Shown here piece after piece: positions 1-7,914 of a stretch of 64,000 nt of DNA. This DNA is from Burkholderia territorii. Lineage in GTDB: Bacteria > Pseudomonadota > Gammaproteobacteria > Burkholderiales > Burkholderiaceae. The position numbers were made by a program, and so were the translations under genes. Under the pieces are notes generated by a model. It made no database searches. It was not told the DNA's origin and worked only from the letters and a program-made list of their open reading frames with translations. The DNA lies in contig NZ_CADFEJ010000016.1 in assembly GCF_902833055.1 (NCBI RefSeq), positions 1-64,000 of the forward strand, in the 5' to 3' direction. The first letter of the stretch is position 1; every line of letters starts with the position of its first letter.

Positions 1-328
1 TCCGGTGCGGCTCCCATCATGGGGCGGGATCTTTCCCATCCACGACCCCGGATAGATTCGAGCAAGTCCACTTTAGGTCAACACTGCCTCGCTTGCAAAA
101 ATCGGGCTGACCATAGATTTTGTTGCACAAGAAGCCGAACGTCCCGCGCCTTCCGAAAAAGCGCCCAGCCCTGAACGGGCCGGACGGAATGCCGCCGGTA
201 TTCGAGCGGCAGGAGGTATCGGACGGACGGCGCCGCCCGCACGGCGCTCAAACGCGGCGGGCGGCCTCGTGTCGCGCGTCGCGACGCGTCATTGCGCCCG
301 CAACACGCGTCACCGGGCGATATGTTGC
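1..328. other. No gene recognised at window start
   Basis: Short open frames here overlap each other in several frames, have no ribosome binding site and resemble no family I recognise. The stretch lies downstream of the DUF4148 gene (minus strand) and may simply be intergenic, or may hold the tail of a gene whose body is outside the window. Confidence 0.4.
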
Positions 329-682
329 TCAGCTGCCGCGATACAGCGACTTCATTTCTTCTTCACTGGCCGGGCGCACGCCGATCGCGCGCGAACCCGA
401 TGCCGACGCGCCCTGCCCTTGCGCGCCGTAACCGCTGGCGTCGGTGCGCTGCGCCTGGGCGAGCGCGCTGCGCTGTTGCTCCGCGACACGCGCCGTGGCG
501 GCCTGGATCGCTTCCGGATAGTGCGGATCTTCGCCGCGGGCGGTGTTGTAACCGGCCTGCTGGAGCTGAACCAGTTCAGCGCGAACCTGTGCGCGGGTGA
601 GTGCCGAGCCGGACTGCGCGAAGGACACGACCGGGGCGACGAGAGCGGCAGCAACGACAACGGCTTGAACGAGCGACTTCAT
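329..682 (-). CDS. DUF4148 exported protein
   Basis: This is a 117-aa secreted protein of the DUF4148 family, a group of small periplasmic proteins of unknown function common in Burkholderiales. The first ~22 residues form a signal peptide (MKSLVQ, hydrophobic core, then SFAQS as the cleavage region). The family signature LTRAQVRAEL plus the YNTARGEDPHYP segment follows (residues ~28-60), and the tail is rich in Ala, Gly and Gln. The ATG is supported by a GGAGG about nine bases upstream. No partner gene is adjacent. The family call is firm; the role is unknown. Confidence 0.85.
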   Translation of the reverse strand: MKSLVQAVVVAAALVAPVVSFAQSGSALTRAQVRAELVQLQQAGYNTARGEDPHYPEAIQAATARVAEQQRSALAQAQRTDASGYGAQGQGASASGSRAIGVRPASEEEMKSLYRGS

Positions 683-779
683 GATGACCTACCTCCAGAT
701 TTGTCTGATTTCGCGGTGAACACCCGTTCATCGCTGACAAACCGAAGTTTATGTAGGCGCATGCTTAAGAATAAGGCAG

Positions 780-819
780 GTTTCAGGAAGGCATCCTTCC
801 TGAAACAAGGGTTAACCCT
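780..819. promoter_or_regulatory. 12-bp perfect hairpin plus 12-bp palindrome upstream of DUF4148 gene
   Basis: Positions 780-791 pair perfectly with 795-806 across a 3-base loop, and a second 12-bp palindrome (808-819) follows at once. Neither has a flanking T-run, so a simple intrinsic terminator is unlikely. They lie ~100 bp upstream of the DUF4148 start and could form an operator or a leader structure. The function is inferred only from the symmetry. Confidence 0.4.
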
Positions 820-886
820 AGCATGGTGTATGCACCCCGCTCCGGCACTGCGCGCTCGCATCACGCGATGCACAGCCACAAAGCAT

Positions 887-919
887 GAGCCCCGCAGGGC
901 AGCTCGCCCTGCGGGGCTC
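887..919 (-). terminator. GC-rich hairpin downstream of the small exported protein gene
   Basis: A perfect 14-bp stem (887-900 with 906-919) and 5-base loop lie ~75 bp downstream of the gene ending at 995. On the minus strand it is followed only by a short T-containing stretch, so termination is plausible but not textbook. Confidence 0.5.
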
Positions 920-994
920 GAAACGAACCGCGCGGCATCGGCGCGGCCCGGACAAACGATCGCGGCCGCGACAACGCGGCACGTCAGCGCTCGC

Positions 995-1264
995 TCATTG
1001 AGTGTCCATCGGGCACTTCAGATTGCAGCCGTTCGGGTCCCCCATGTCGCCCTTGCGGCGCAATGCCGACTTCTTGCCGCTCTGGTATTTCTGCGACGGC
1101 GCCGACGCCGCGAACGGCATCTGCGGATGCTCGTTCAGGCGGAACTGCTCGCTCAGGATCCCGCCGGGCACGCCGGGTGAATTCTGCGCGAGCGCCAACG
1201 GCGAAACGGCGACGAGAAGCCCTGCGGTCAACGCTGCCGTGGCGAAGGGAACGGAAAGTTTCAT
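995..1264 (-). CDS. Small exported hypothetical protein
   Basis: An 89-aa protein that I cannot assign to a family. The first ~27 residues form a classical signal peptide (MKLSVPFATAAL, hydrophobic core, LALAQN), so it should be periplasmic. The mature part is short, carries two cysteines near the C-terminus (GCNLKCPMDTQ) that could form a disulfide, and has a basic patch (KKSALRRK). It lies 101 bp downstream of the regulator gene on the same strand. The ATG was chosen because it is the only start giving a compact signal peptide; no clear Shine-Dalgarno is visible. Confidence 0.7.
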   Translation of the reverse strand: MKLSVPFATAALTAGLLVAVSPLALAQNSPGVPGGILSEQFRLNEHPQMPFAASAPSQKYQSGKKSALRRKGDMGDPNGCNLKCPMDTQ

Positions 1265-1365
1265 GGCGGGATGACGCCTGAACGGCGTGCTTGTTGGAAC
1301 GTTGATCAAACGGCAAGCGTAGCGCAAATCCCTCACTGCTGCAGCGCGGTTCGCACGCGCCCTCG

Positions 1366-2472
1366 TTACCGTGCGTTGCCGTCCGGCATGCCGTGCGCGG
1401 CGGTGCCGGCGAATCCTTCCGCGACGCTGGCGAGCGTCCCGCACGCGGCCGGATCGTAGCCGTCGAGATGCGCGACGCGCTCGACGAAGCGCGCATCGCG
1501 CAGCAACGCGAGCACGCCAGCGAGCGGTCGCGAGTCGAGCTGCGCGCGTTCGCACGCAAAGTAATAGTCTTCGTCGACGACGGGGATGAAGTCGAGCCCG
1601 AAGTGATGGGCGGCCGGCTCGACGCCGAAGCCGAGATCCGCCATCCCGCTCGCGACGAACGCGGCGATCGCCCGGTGCGTAAGTTCGGCCGACGCATAAC
1701 CGTCGATACGCTCGGGATCGATGCCGATCGCGCGCAATGCAAGATCGAGCAGCACTCGCGTGCCCGAGCCCGGCTGCCGGTTGACGAAGCGGATGTCGTG
1801 GCGGGCAAGATCGGCGAGCCCGCCGACCTGCTTCGGGTTGCCGCGCGGCACGAACAAGCCCTGCTGGCGACGCGTCAGGTGAATCAGCACGTGGCGCGTG
1901 TCGTCGAGCCACGGTCGATAGATCTGCGCGCACTGTTCGCGGAACGCGCCGCGCGGCAGATGGAAACCGGCCAGTTCGCATTCGCCGCGCGCGAGTGCCT
2001 GCACGGCTTCGACGCTCCCGCGATACCTGATGTCGACGGCTGACTGCGCATCGACGAGCGCGGAAACCAGCGTCGCGACGGCGTAGCCGTGCGATGCATG
2101 GATGCGCACGGCGCCGTCGCGCTGTGCGAGCCGCCGGTTCAGGTCGCTCGCCACCTCGGCTGCCAGCGCGCGCAGATTTCCGTCGAGACGGCTGCGCGCG
2201 AGCCGCTGCGCGTCGACGACGGCCTGTCCAAGCTCCGACAACGTCGATCCCTTGCCGCGCGCCGTCTCGATCAATTCGCCGCCGATGCACGCCTCCAGCG
2301 CCCGCAGCATGCCCCACGCGTGCCGATACGACAGGCCCTTCGCCTGCGCGGCCTGCGCGATGCTGCCCGTGTCGGCCACGAGCTCCAGCAACGGTGCGAC
2401 GTCGGACAGGCTCGCCGTCCGACCCTCCGTGTCGCGCACGGTCAGATACGCGTCGCATTCGATTCGAACCAA
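1366..2472 (-). CDS. ModE-type HTH regulator with periplasmic-binding-protein-like domain
   Basis: A 368-aa transcriptional regulator. Residues ~20-90 form a LysR/ModE-like winged helix (LLELVADTGSIAQAAQAKG, then an ALEACIGGELIE recognition and wing region). Residues ~110-340 resemble the PBP_like ligand domain found fused to ModE-type HTHs, with HASHGYAVATL at its start and NRQPGSGTRVLLD in the middle. It is transcribed away from the formate dehydrogenase operon and shares a 131-bp intergenic region with it, so it most likely controls fds, perhaps in response to formate or molybdate (inference). The start is TTG, supported by a GGAG seven bases upstream; no ATG fits. Confidence 0.85.
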   Translation of the reverse strand: MVRIECDAYLTVRDTEGRTASLSDVAPLLELVADTGSIAQAAQAKGLSYRHAWGMLRALEACIGGELIETARGKGSTLSELGQAVVDAQRLARSRLDGNLRALAAEVASDLNRRLAQRDGAVRIHASHGYAVATLVSALVDAQSAVDIRYRGSVEAVQALARGECELAGFHLPRGAFREQCAQIYRPWLDDTRHVLIHLTRRQQGLFVPRGNPKQVGGLADLARHDIRFVNRQPGSGTRVLLDLALRAIGIDPERIDGYASAELTHRAIAAFVASGMADLGFGVEPAAHHFGLDFIPVVDEDYYFACERAQLDSRPLAGVLALLRDARFVERVAHLDGYDPAACGTLASVAEGFAGTAAHGMPDGNAR

Positions 2473-2603
2473 TTATGTACTCCGATTTCCTATTGCGACT
2501 GCGAAATCTTCCGCTTATCGTTGCTCAAAATCAATCAGGACGAAGTCCCGATGTGCACTATATGAATCAGAAGCACATATGAGGCTTTGGAGGAGCATAA
2601 CCG
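2473..2603 (+). promoter_or_regulatory. Divergent control region between regulator and fdsG
   Basis: This 131-bp AT-rich gap must hold promoters for both directions. Two near-identical direct repeats, GCACtATATG (2555-2564) and GCAC-ATATG (2573-2581), lie just upstream of fdsG and are candidate binding sites for the divergent regulator. A strong GGAGGA ribosome binding site for fdsG lies at ~2589-2594. Confidence 0.5.
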
Positions 2604-3104
2604 ATGTCCCCGAATTCCCCCGCGCCCGACGCGCTCGTCGAGCGCCACGCGCGTGCCGGCCGCTCGCTCGTCGCGATTCTCCACGCGATCCAGGACGATG
2701 CAGGCTACGTGCCGGCAGGCTGCGTCGCGCCGCTCGCGAAGGCGTTGAATCTGTCGCGCGCGGAAGTGCACGGCGTGCTCACCTACTATCACCACTTCCG
2801 TACCGCGCCGCCCGCGCGCGTGACGATCCAGATGTGCCGCGCCGAGGCGTGCCGCAGCATGGGCTGCGAAGCGCTGGCCGAGCATGCGCAAGCGCGCACG
2901 GGTTGCCGGTTCGACGCGGCGCACGGCGATGGCGCCGACGCGCATGCGCCGGCCGACGTCGCGCTCGAATCGGTCTACTGCCTCGGGTTGTGCGCGCAAT
3001 CGCCGTCGATGACGATCAACGGCGTGCTGCACGCAAAGGTCACGCCGGAAAAGTTCGACCGCCTGCTGGCCGACGCGACCGCCCACGCCCCGGAGGCCGC
3101 ATGA
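2604..3104 (+). CDS. fdsG: NAD-dependent formate dehydrogenase, gamma subunit
   Basis: A 166-aa NuoE/HoxE-type subunit of the soluble molybdenum formate dehydrogenase, which oxidises formate to CO2 and passes electrons to NAD+. A helical N-terminal part (LVAILHAIQDDAGYVP) precedes a thioredoxin-like domain carrying the four [2Fe-2S] cysteines, seen as CRAEAC in the middle and YCLGLC near the end. It is the first gene of the operon, preceded by GGAGGA, and its TGA overlaps the fdsB ATG by four bases (ATGA), indicating translational coupling. The length is normal for the family. Confidence 0.95.
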   Translation: MSPNSPAPDALVERHARAGRSLVAILHAIQDDAGYVPAGCVAPLAKALNLSRAEVHGVLTYYHHFRTAPPARVTIQMCRAEACRSMGCEALAEHAQARTGCRFDAAHGDGADAHAPADVALESVYCLGLCAQSPSMTINGVLHAKVTPEKFDRLLADATAHAPEAA

Positions 3105-4678
3105 CGACCCGCATCTACGTTCCGCGCGATTCTTCCGCGCTGGCGCTCGGCGCCGACGCCCTGGCCGCCGCGATCGTGGCCGAGGCCGAGCGGCGCGGCG
3201 TCGCGATCGAACTGATCCGCAACGGCTCGCGCGGGCTGCTCTGGCTCGAGCCGCTCGTCGAGGTCGGCACGGCCGCCGGGCGCGTCGGCTATGCGAACCT
3301 GTCGGCCGCGGACGTGCCCGCCCTGTTCGACGCGAACTGGCTCGACGGCGGCGCGCATCCCAGCGGCATCGGACTCGTCGACGCCCTGCCCTATCTCGCG
3401 CGCCAGCAGCGCCTCACGTTCGCGCGCATCGGCCTGACCGATCCGCTGTCGATCGACGATTACCTGAAGCATGACGGCCTCGCCGGCCTGAAGAACGCGC
3501 TCTCGCTCGACGGCGGCACCGCATGCGAATTGCTGATCGAATCGGGGCTGCGCGGCCGCGGCGGCGCGGCCTTCCCGGCCGGCATCAAGTGGCGCACCGT
3601 CCGCCAGGCCAGCGCGACGCAGAAGTACATCGTGTGCAACGCGGACGAAGGCGATTCGGGTACGTTCTCCGATCGCCTCATCATGGAAAGCGATCCGTAC
3701 TGCCTGATCGAAGGAATGATCATCGCGGGCATCGCGACGGGCGCGACGCTCGGCTACATCTACGTGCGCAGCGAGTACCCGCACGCGATCGCGGCACTCG
3801 AAACCGCGATCGAGCGCGCCCGTGAAGCCGGCTGGCTCGGCGAACACGTGCTCGGCTCCGCGCACGCATTCGACCTGCACGTCGCAAAGGGGGCCGGCTC
3901 GTACGTGTGCGGCGAGGAAACGGCGCTGCTCGAATCGCTCGAGGGCAAGCGCGGCGTCGTGCGCGCGAAGCCGCCGCTGCCCGCGCTCGCCGGTTTGTTC
4001 GGCCAACCGACCGTGATCAACAACGTGATCACGCTCGCGACCGCGCCGGTGATCTTCGCGCGCGGCGCCGCGTTCTATCGCGACTACGGGATGGGCCGCT
4101 CGCGCGGCACGCTGCCGTTCCAGCTCGCGGGCAACATCCGCCATGGCGGCCTCGTCGAGCTCGCGTTCGGCGTCACGCTGCGCGAGCTGCTGTTCGACTA
4201 CGGCGGCGGCACGGCGAGCGGCCGGCCGGCGCGCGCCGCGCAGGTCGGCGGCCCGCTCGGCACCTATTTGCCCGAACACCAGTGGGACGTGCCGCTCGAC
4301 TACGAGGCATACACGGCGATCGGCGCGGTCGTCGGTCACGGCGGCATCGTGCTGCACGACGACACGTCGAATCTCGCCGAGCTCGCCGAATATGCGATGA
4401 AGTTCTGCGCGATCGAATCGTGCGGCAAGTGCACGCCGTGCCGGATCGGCTCGACGCGCGGCGTCGAGACGATCGCGCGCATTCGCCAGGGCGATACGTC
4501 GGAACGACAGGTCACGCTGCTGCGCGATCTGTGCGACACGATGCTCGCCGGCTCGCTGTGCGCGATGGGCGGGATGACGCCGTACCCGGTGCTGTCCGCG
4601 CTCGACCATTTCCCCGAAGATTTCGGGCTCGCCGCCGGCAAGCAAGCCGCGTCGGGTCCGGTCAAGGCCGCGGCCTGA
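3101..4678 (+). CDS. fdsB: NAD-dependent formate dehydrogenase, beta subunit
   Basis: A 525-aa NuoF-like diaphorase subunit that binds FMN, NAD+ and a [4Fe-4S] cluster and reduces NAD+ with electrons from FdsA. A ~110-residue thioredoxin-like N-terminal part precedes the NuoF core. Visible motifs are the NAD/FMN loop GRGGAAFPAGIKW, the NADEGDSGTF segment, the GAGSYVCGEETALLESLEG region and the cluster motif ESCGKCTPCRIGS, with the last ligand in AGSLCAMGG. The start is the ATG overlapping the fdsG stop; a longer upstream open frame exists but has no support. fdsA follows after 17 bp. Confidence 0.96.
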   Translation: MTTRIYVPRDSSALALGADALAAAIVAEAERRGVAIELIRNGSRGLLWLEPLVEVGTAAGRVGYANLSAADVPALFDANWLDGGAHPSGIGLVDALPYLARQQRLTFARIGLTDPLSIDDYLKHDGLAGLKNALSLDGGTACELLIESGLRGRGGAAFPAGIKWRTVRQASATQKYIVCNADEGDSGTFSDRLIMESDPYCLIEGMIIAGIATGATLGYIYVRSEYPHAIAALETAIERAREAGWLGEHVLGSAHAFDLHVAKGAGSYVCGEETALLESLEGKRGVVRAKPPLPALAGLFGQPTVINNVITLATAPVIFARGAAFYRDYGMGRSRGTLPFQLAGNIRHGGLVELAFGVTLRELLFDYGGGTASGRPARAAQVGGPLGTYLPEHQWDVPLDYEAYTAIGAVVGHGGIVLHDDTSNLAELAEYAMKFCAIESCGKCTPCRIGSTRGVETIARIRQGDTSERQVTLLRDLCDTMLAGSLCAMGGMTPYPVLSALDHFPEDFGLAAGKQAASGPVKAAA

Positions 4679-4695
4679 CCCAGAAGGAGCCCTGA

Positions 4696-7647
4696 ATGTC
4701 CCTCGACACGAACAACGTCCGCCAAGGCGGCTGCGGCTCGGGCCAATGCGCGTGCAAGAGCGCCGCCCAGGCGCGCGTGCGCGATCCGTTCGACGAAACC
4801 GACTACGGCACGCCGCAACGGCATGCCGATACCGACGTCACGCTCGAAATCGACGGCCAGCCGGTGACGGTGCCGGCCGGCACGTCGGTGATGCGCGCCG
4901 CGATCGAAGCCGGCATCAACGTGCCCAAGCTCTGCGCGACCGATTCGCTCGAACCGTTCGGCTCGTGCCGTCTGTGCCTGGTCGAGATCGAAGGCCGGCG
5001 CGGCTATCCGGCATCGTGCACGACGCCCGCCGAAGCCGGGATGAAGGTTCGCACGCAGTCGGACCGGCTGCAGTCCCTGCGCCGCAACGTGATGGAGCTG
5101 TACATCTCCGATCACCCGCTCGACTGCCTCACCTGCCCCGCCAACGGCGACTGCGAGTTGCAGGACATGGCGGGCGTGGTCGGGCTGCGCGAAGTGCGCT
5201 ACGGTTTCGACGGCGCGAATCACCTGCGCGAGCAGAAGGACGAATCGAATCCGTACTTCACGTACGATCCGTCGAAGTGCATCGTCTGCAACCGCTGTGT
5301 GCGCGCGTGCGAGGAAACGCAGGGCACGTTCGCGCTGACGATCGCCGCGCGCGGTTTCGAATCGCGCGTCGCCGCCGGCGAAAGCGAATCGTTCATGGCA
5401 TCGGAATGCGTATCGTGCGGCGCCTGCGTCGCCGCGTGCCCGACCGCGACGCTGCAGGAAAAGTCCGTCGTCGAGCTCGGCCAGGCCGAGCACTCGGTCG
5501 TCACGACCTGCGCGTACTGCGGCGTCGGCTGCTCGTTCAAGGCCGAAATGAAGGGCACGCAGGTCGTGCGCATGACACCGCACAAGAACGGCCTCGCGAA
5601 CGAAGGCCATGCGTGCGTGAAGGGCCGCTTCGCGTGGGGCTACGCGACGCACAAGGACCGCATCACGAAGCCGATGATCCGCGAGAAGATCACCGACCCT
5701 TGGCGCGAAGTCAGCTGGGAAGAGGCACTCACGTACGCGGCGACGCAGTTCCGCAAGCTTCAGCAGAAGTACGGCCGCGATTCGATCGGCGGCATCACGT
5801 CGTCGCGCTGCACGAACGAGGAAACCTACCTCGTGCAGAAGCTCGTGCGCGCCGCGTTCGGCAACAACAACGTCGACACCTGCGCGCGCGTGTGCCACTC
5901 GCCGACCGGCTACGGCCTGAAGACGACGCTCGGCGAATCGGCCGGCACGCAGACTTTCGCGTCGGTCGGCCAGGCCGACGTGATCGTCGTGATGGGCGCG
6001 AACCCGACCGACGGCCACCCGGTGTTCGGCTCGCGCATGAAGCGGCGCATCCGCGAAGGCGCGAAGCTGATCGTGATCGACCCGCGCCGTATCGATGTGG
6101 TCGACGGCCCGCACGTGAAGGCCACGTACCACCTGCAGTTGCGCCCCGGCACCAACGTCGCGATGGTCAACGCGCTCGCGCACGTGATCGTCACGGAAGG
6201 GCTGGTCGCCGATGCGTTCGTCGCCGAGCGTTGCGACACGCGTGCGTTCGAGCAATGGCGCGATTTCGTGTCGCGTGCCGAAAATTCGCCGGAAGCGACG
6301 GCGGACGTGACGGGCGTGCCGGCCGCGCTGGTGCGCGAAGCCGCGCGCCTTTACGCGACGGGCGGCAACGCCGCGATCTACTACGGCCTCGGCGTGACCG
6401 AACACGCGCAAGGCTCGACGACGGTGATGGGCATCGCGAACCTCGCGATGGCGACGGGCAACATCGGCCGCGAAGGCGTGGGCGTCAATCCGCTGCGCGG
6501 ACAGAACAACGTGCAAGGCTCGTGCGACATGGGTTCATTCCCGCACGAGCTGCCGGGCTACCGGCACATCAGCGATGCAACCGTGCGCAGCCAGTTCGAG
6601 GCGGCGTGGTCGGCCACGCTGCAACCGGAACCGGGGCTGCGCATCCCGAACATGTTCGACGCGGCGCTCGACGGCAGCTTCAAGGGGCTTTACTGCCAAG
6701 GCGAGGACATCGTCCAGTCGGACCCGAACACGCAACACGTGGCGGCCGCACTATCGTCGATGGAATGCATCGTCGTGCAGGACATCTTCCTGAACGAAAC
6801 CGCGAAGTACGCGCATGTGCTGCTGCCGGGTTCGACGTTCCTCGAGAAGGACGGCACGTTCACGAACGCGGAACGCCGCATCTCGCGGGTGCGCAAGGTG
6901 ATGCCGCCGCTTGCGGGTTACGCCGACTGGGAAGTCACGCTGCTGCTGTCGCAAGCGCTCGGATACGACATGCACTACACGCATCCGTCGGAAATCATGG
7001 ACGAGATCGCGCGGCTCACGCCGACCTTCTCGGGCGTGTCGTACGAGAAGCTCGATGCGCTCGGCAGCATCCAGTGGCCGTGCAATGAACAGGCACCGGA
7101 CGGCACGCCGACGATGCACATCGACGCGTTCGTGCGCGGCAAGGGCCGGTTCGTGATCACGCAGTTCATTCCGACGCCGGAAAAGGTCACGCAGCGCTAT
7201 CCGCTGATCCTGACCACGGGCCGCATCCTGTCGCAATACAACGTCGGCGCGCAGACGCGCCGGACCGAGAACGTGCGGTGGCACGAAGAAGACCGCCTCG
7301 AGATTCATCCGCACGATGCGCAGGATCGGGGGATCCGGACCGGCGACTGGGTCGGCATCGAATCGCGGGCCGGCCAGACGGTGCTGCGTGCGCTCGTGTC
7401 CGACCGCATGCAGCCCGGTGTCGTGTACACGACGTTCCACTTCCCCGAGTCGGGGGCGAACGTGATCACGACGGACAGCTCCGACTGGGCCACGAACTGC
7501 CCGGAATACAAGGTCACGGCCGTGCAGGTGATGCCGGTTGCGCAGCCGTCGGACTGGCAGCGCGCGTATGCACGCTTCAACTCGGAGCAGCTCGACCTGC
7601 TCGAGCGCCGCGCCGCGACGACGGCCGCCGCGACGACGGGCAAGTGA
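4696..7647 (+). CDS. fdsA: NAD-dependent formate dehydrogenase, catalytic alpha subunit
   Basis: The 983-aa catalytic subunit, with bis-molybdopterin-guanine dinucleotide molybdenum. Domains in order: [2Fe-2S] ferredoxin (~45-125, CRLCLVEIEG); NuoG-type His-Cys3 site (HPLDCLTCPANGDC); two [4Fe-4S] motifs (CIVCNRCVRAC and CVSCGACVAAC); the Mo-domain cluster (CAYCGVGC); the molybdopterin oxidoreductase core; and a C-terminal molybdopterin-dinucleotide-binding domain. The pair Cys400-His401 (CARVCH) aligns with the Sec-His active site of E. coli FdhF, so this is a cysteine enzyme, and Arg601 (PLRGQNNVQG) matches the conserved active-site arginine. The length fits the FdsA family. fdsD follows directly, with no fdsC between. 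Confidence 0.97.
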   Translation: MSLDTNNVRQGGCGSGQCACKSAAQARVRDPFDETDYGTPQRHADTDVTLEIDGQPVTVPAGTSVMRAAIEAGINVPKLCATDSLEPFGSCRLCLVEIEGRRGYPASCTTPAEAGMKVRTQSDRLQSLRRNVMELYISDHPLDCLTCPANGDCELQDMAGVVGLREVRYGFDGANHLREQKDESNPYFTYDPSKCIVCNRCVRACEETQGTFALTIAARGFESRVAAGESESFMASECVSCGACVAACPTATLQEKSVVELGQAEHSVVTTCAYCGVGCSFKAEMKGTQVVRMTPHKNGLANEGHACVKGRFAWGYATHKDRITKPMIREKITDPWREVSWEEALTYAATQFRKLQQKYGRDSIGGITSSRCTNEETYLVQKLVRAAFGNNNVDTCARVCHSPTGYGLKTTLGESAGTQTFASVGQADVIVVMGANPTDGHPVFGSRMKRRIREGAKLIVIDPRRIDVVDGPHVKATYHLQLRPGTNVAMVNALAHVIVTEGLVADAFVAERCDTRAFEQWRDFVSRAENSPEATADVTGVPAALVREAARLYATGGNAAIYYGLGVTEHAQGSTTVMGIANLAMATGNIGREGVGVNPLRGQNNVQGSCDMGSFPHELPGYRHISDATVRSQFEAAWSATLQPEPGLRIPNMFDAALDGSFKGLYCQGEDIVQSDPNTQHVAAALSSMECIVVQDIFLNETAKYAHVLLPGSTFLEKDGTFTNAERRISRVRKVMPPLAGYADWEVTLLLSQALGYDMHYTHPSEIMDEIARLTPTFSGVSYEKLDALGSIQWPCNEQAPDGTPTMHIDAFVRGKGRFVITQFIPTPEKVTQRYPLILTTGRILSQYNVGAQTRRTENVRWHEEDRLEIHPHDAQDRGIRTGDWVGIESRAGQTVLRALVSDRMQPGVVYTTFHFPESGANVITTDSSDWATNCPEYKVTAVQVMPVAQPSDWQRAYARFNSEQLDLLERRAATTAAATTGK

Positions 7648-7654
7648 GGACGCG

Positions 7655-7906
7655 ATGGACATCGGACACCTGATCGACATGGCCAACCAGATCGGCGCGT
7701 TCTTCGAATCGATGCCCGATCGCGAAGAAGCGCTGGCCGGAATCGCCGAACACATCCGGCGCTTCTGGGAGCCGCGGATGCGGCGCGCGTTACTTGCCGC
7801 GCTCGACGATCCGTCGAACGAAGCCGCGCAACGCGCCGCGCCGATCGTGCGCGACGCGATCGCCGCGCACCGCGCGTCGCTCACGCCGGCTGCGGCCCCC
7901 GCCTGA
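7655..7906 (+). CDS. fdsD: Formate dehydrogenase, delta subunit
   Basis: An 83-aa protein of the FdsD family, the small subunit found at the end of fds operons and needed for a stable, active enzyme in related bacteria. Recognisable parts are the N-terminal MANQIGAFFESMPD and the IAEHIRRFWEPRMRR helix, followed by an Ala-rich tail. It starts 7 bp after the fdsA stop. In Cupriavidus an fdhD-like gene (fdsC) lies between fdsA and fdsD; here it is absent. The stop is 8 bp from the convergent monooxygenase gene, leaving no room for a separate terminator. Confidence 0.93.
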   Translation: MDIGHLIDMANQIGAFFESMPDREEALAGIAEHIRRFWEPRMRRALLAALDDPSNEAAQRAAPIVRDAIAAHRASLTPAAAPA

Positions 7907-7914
7907 GTGCCCCG

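Noticed and set aside
2975..6516. Long open frames of 556 and 726 codons on the minus strand opposite fdsB and fdsA
   Set aside because: They mirror the strong third-position GC bias of the fds genes, are Arg/Ala/His-rich and have no family resemblance; the plus-strand genes are certain.
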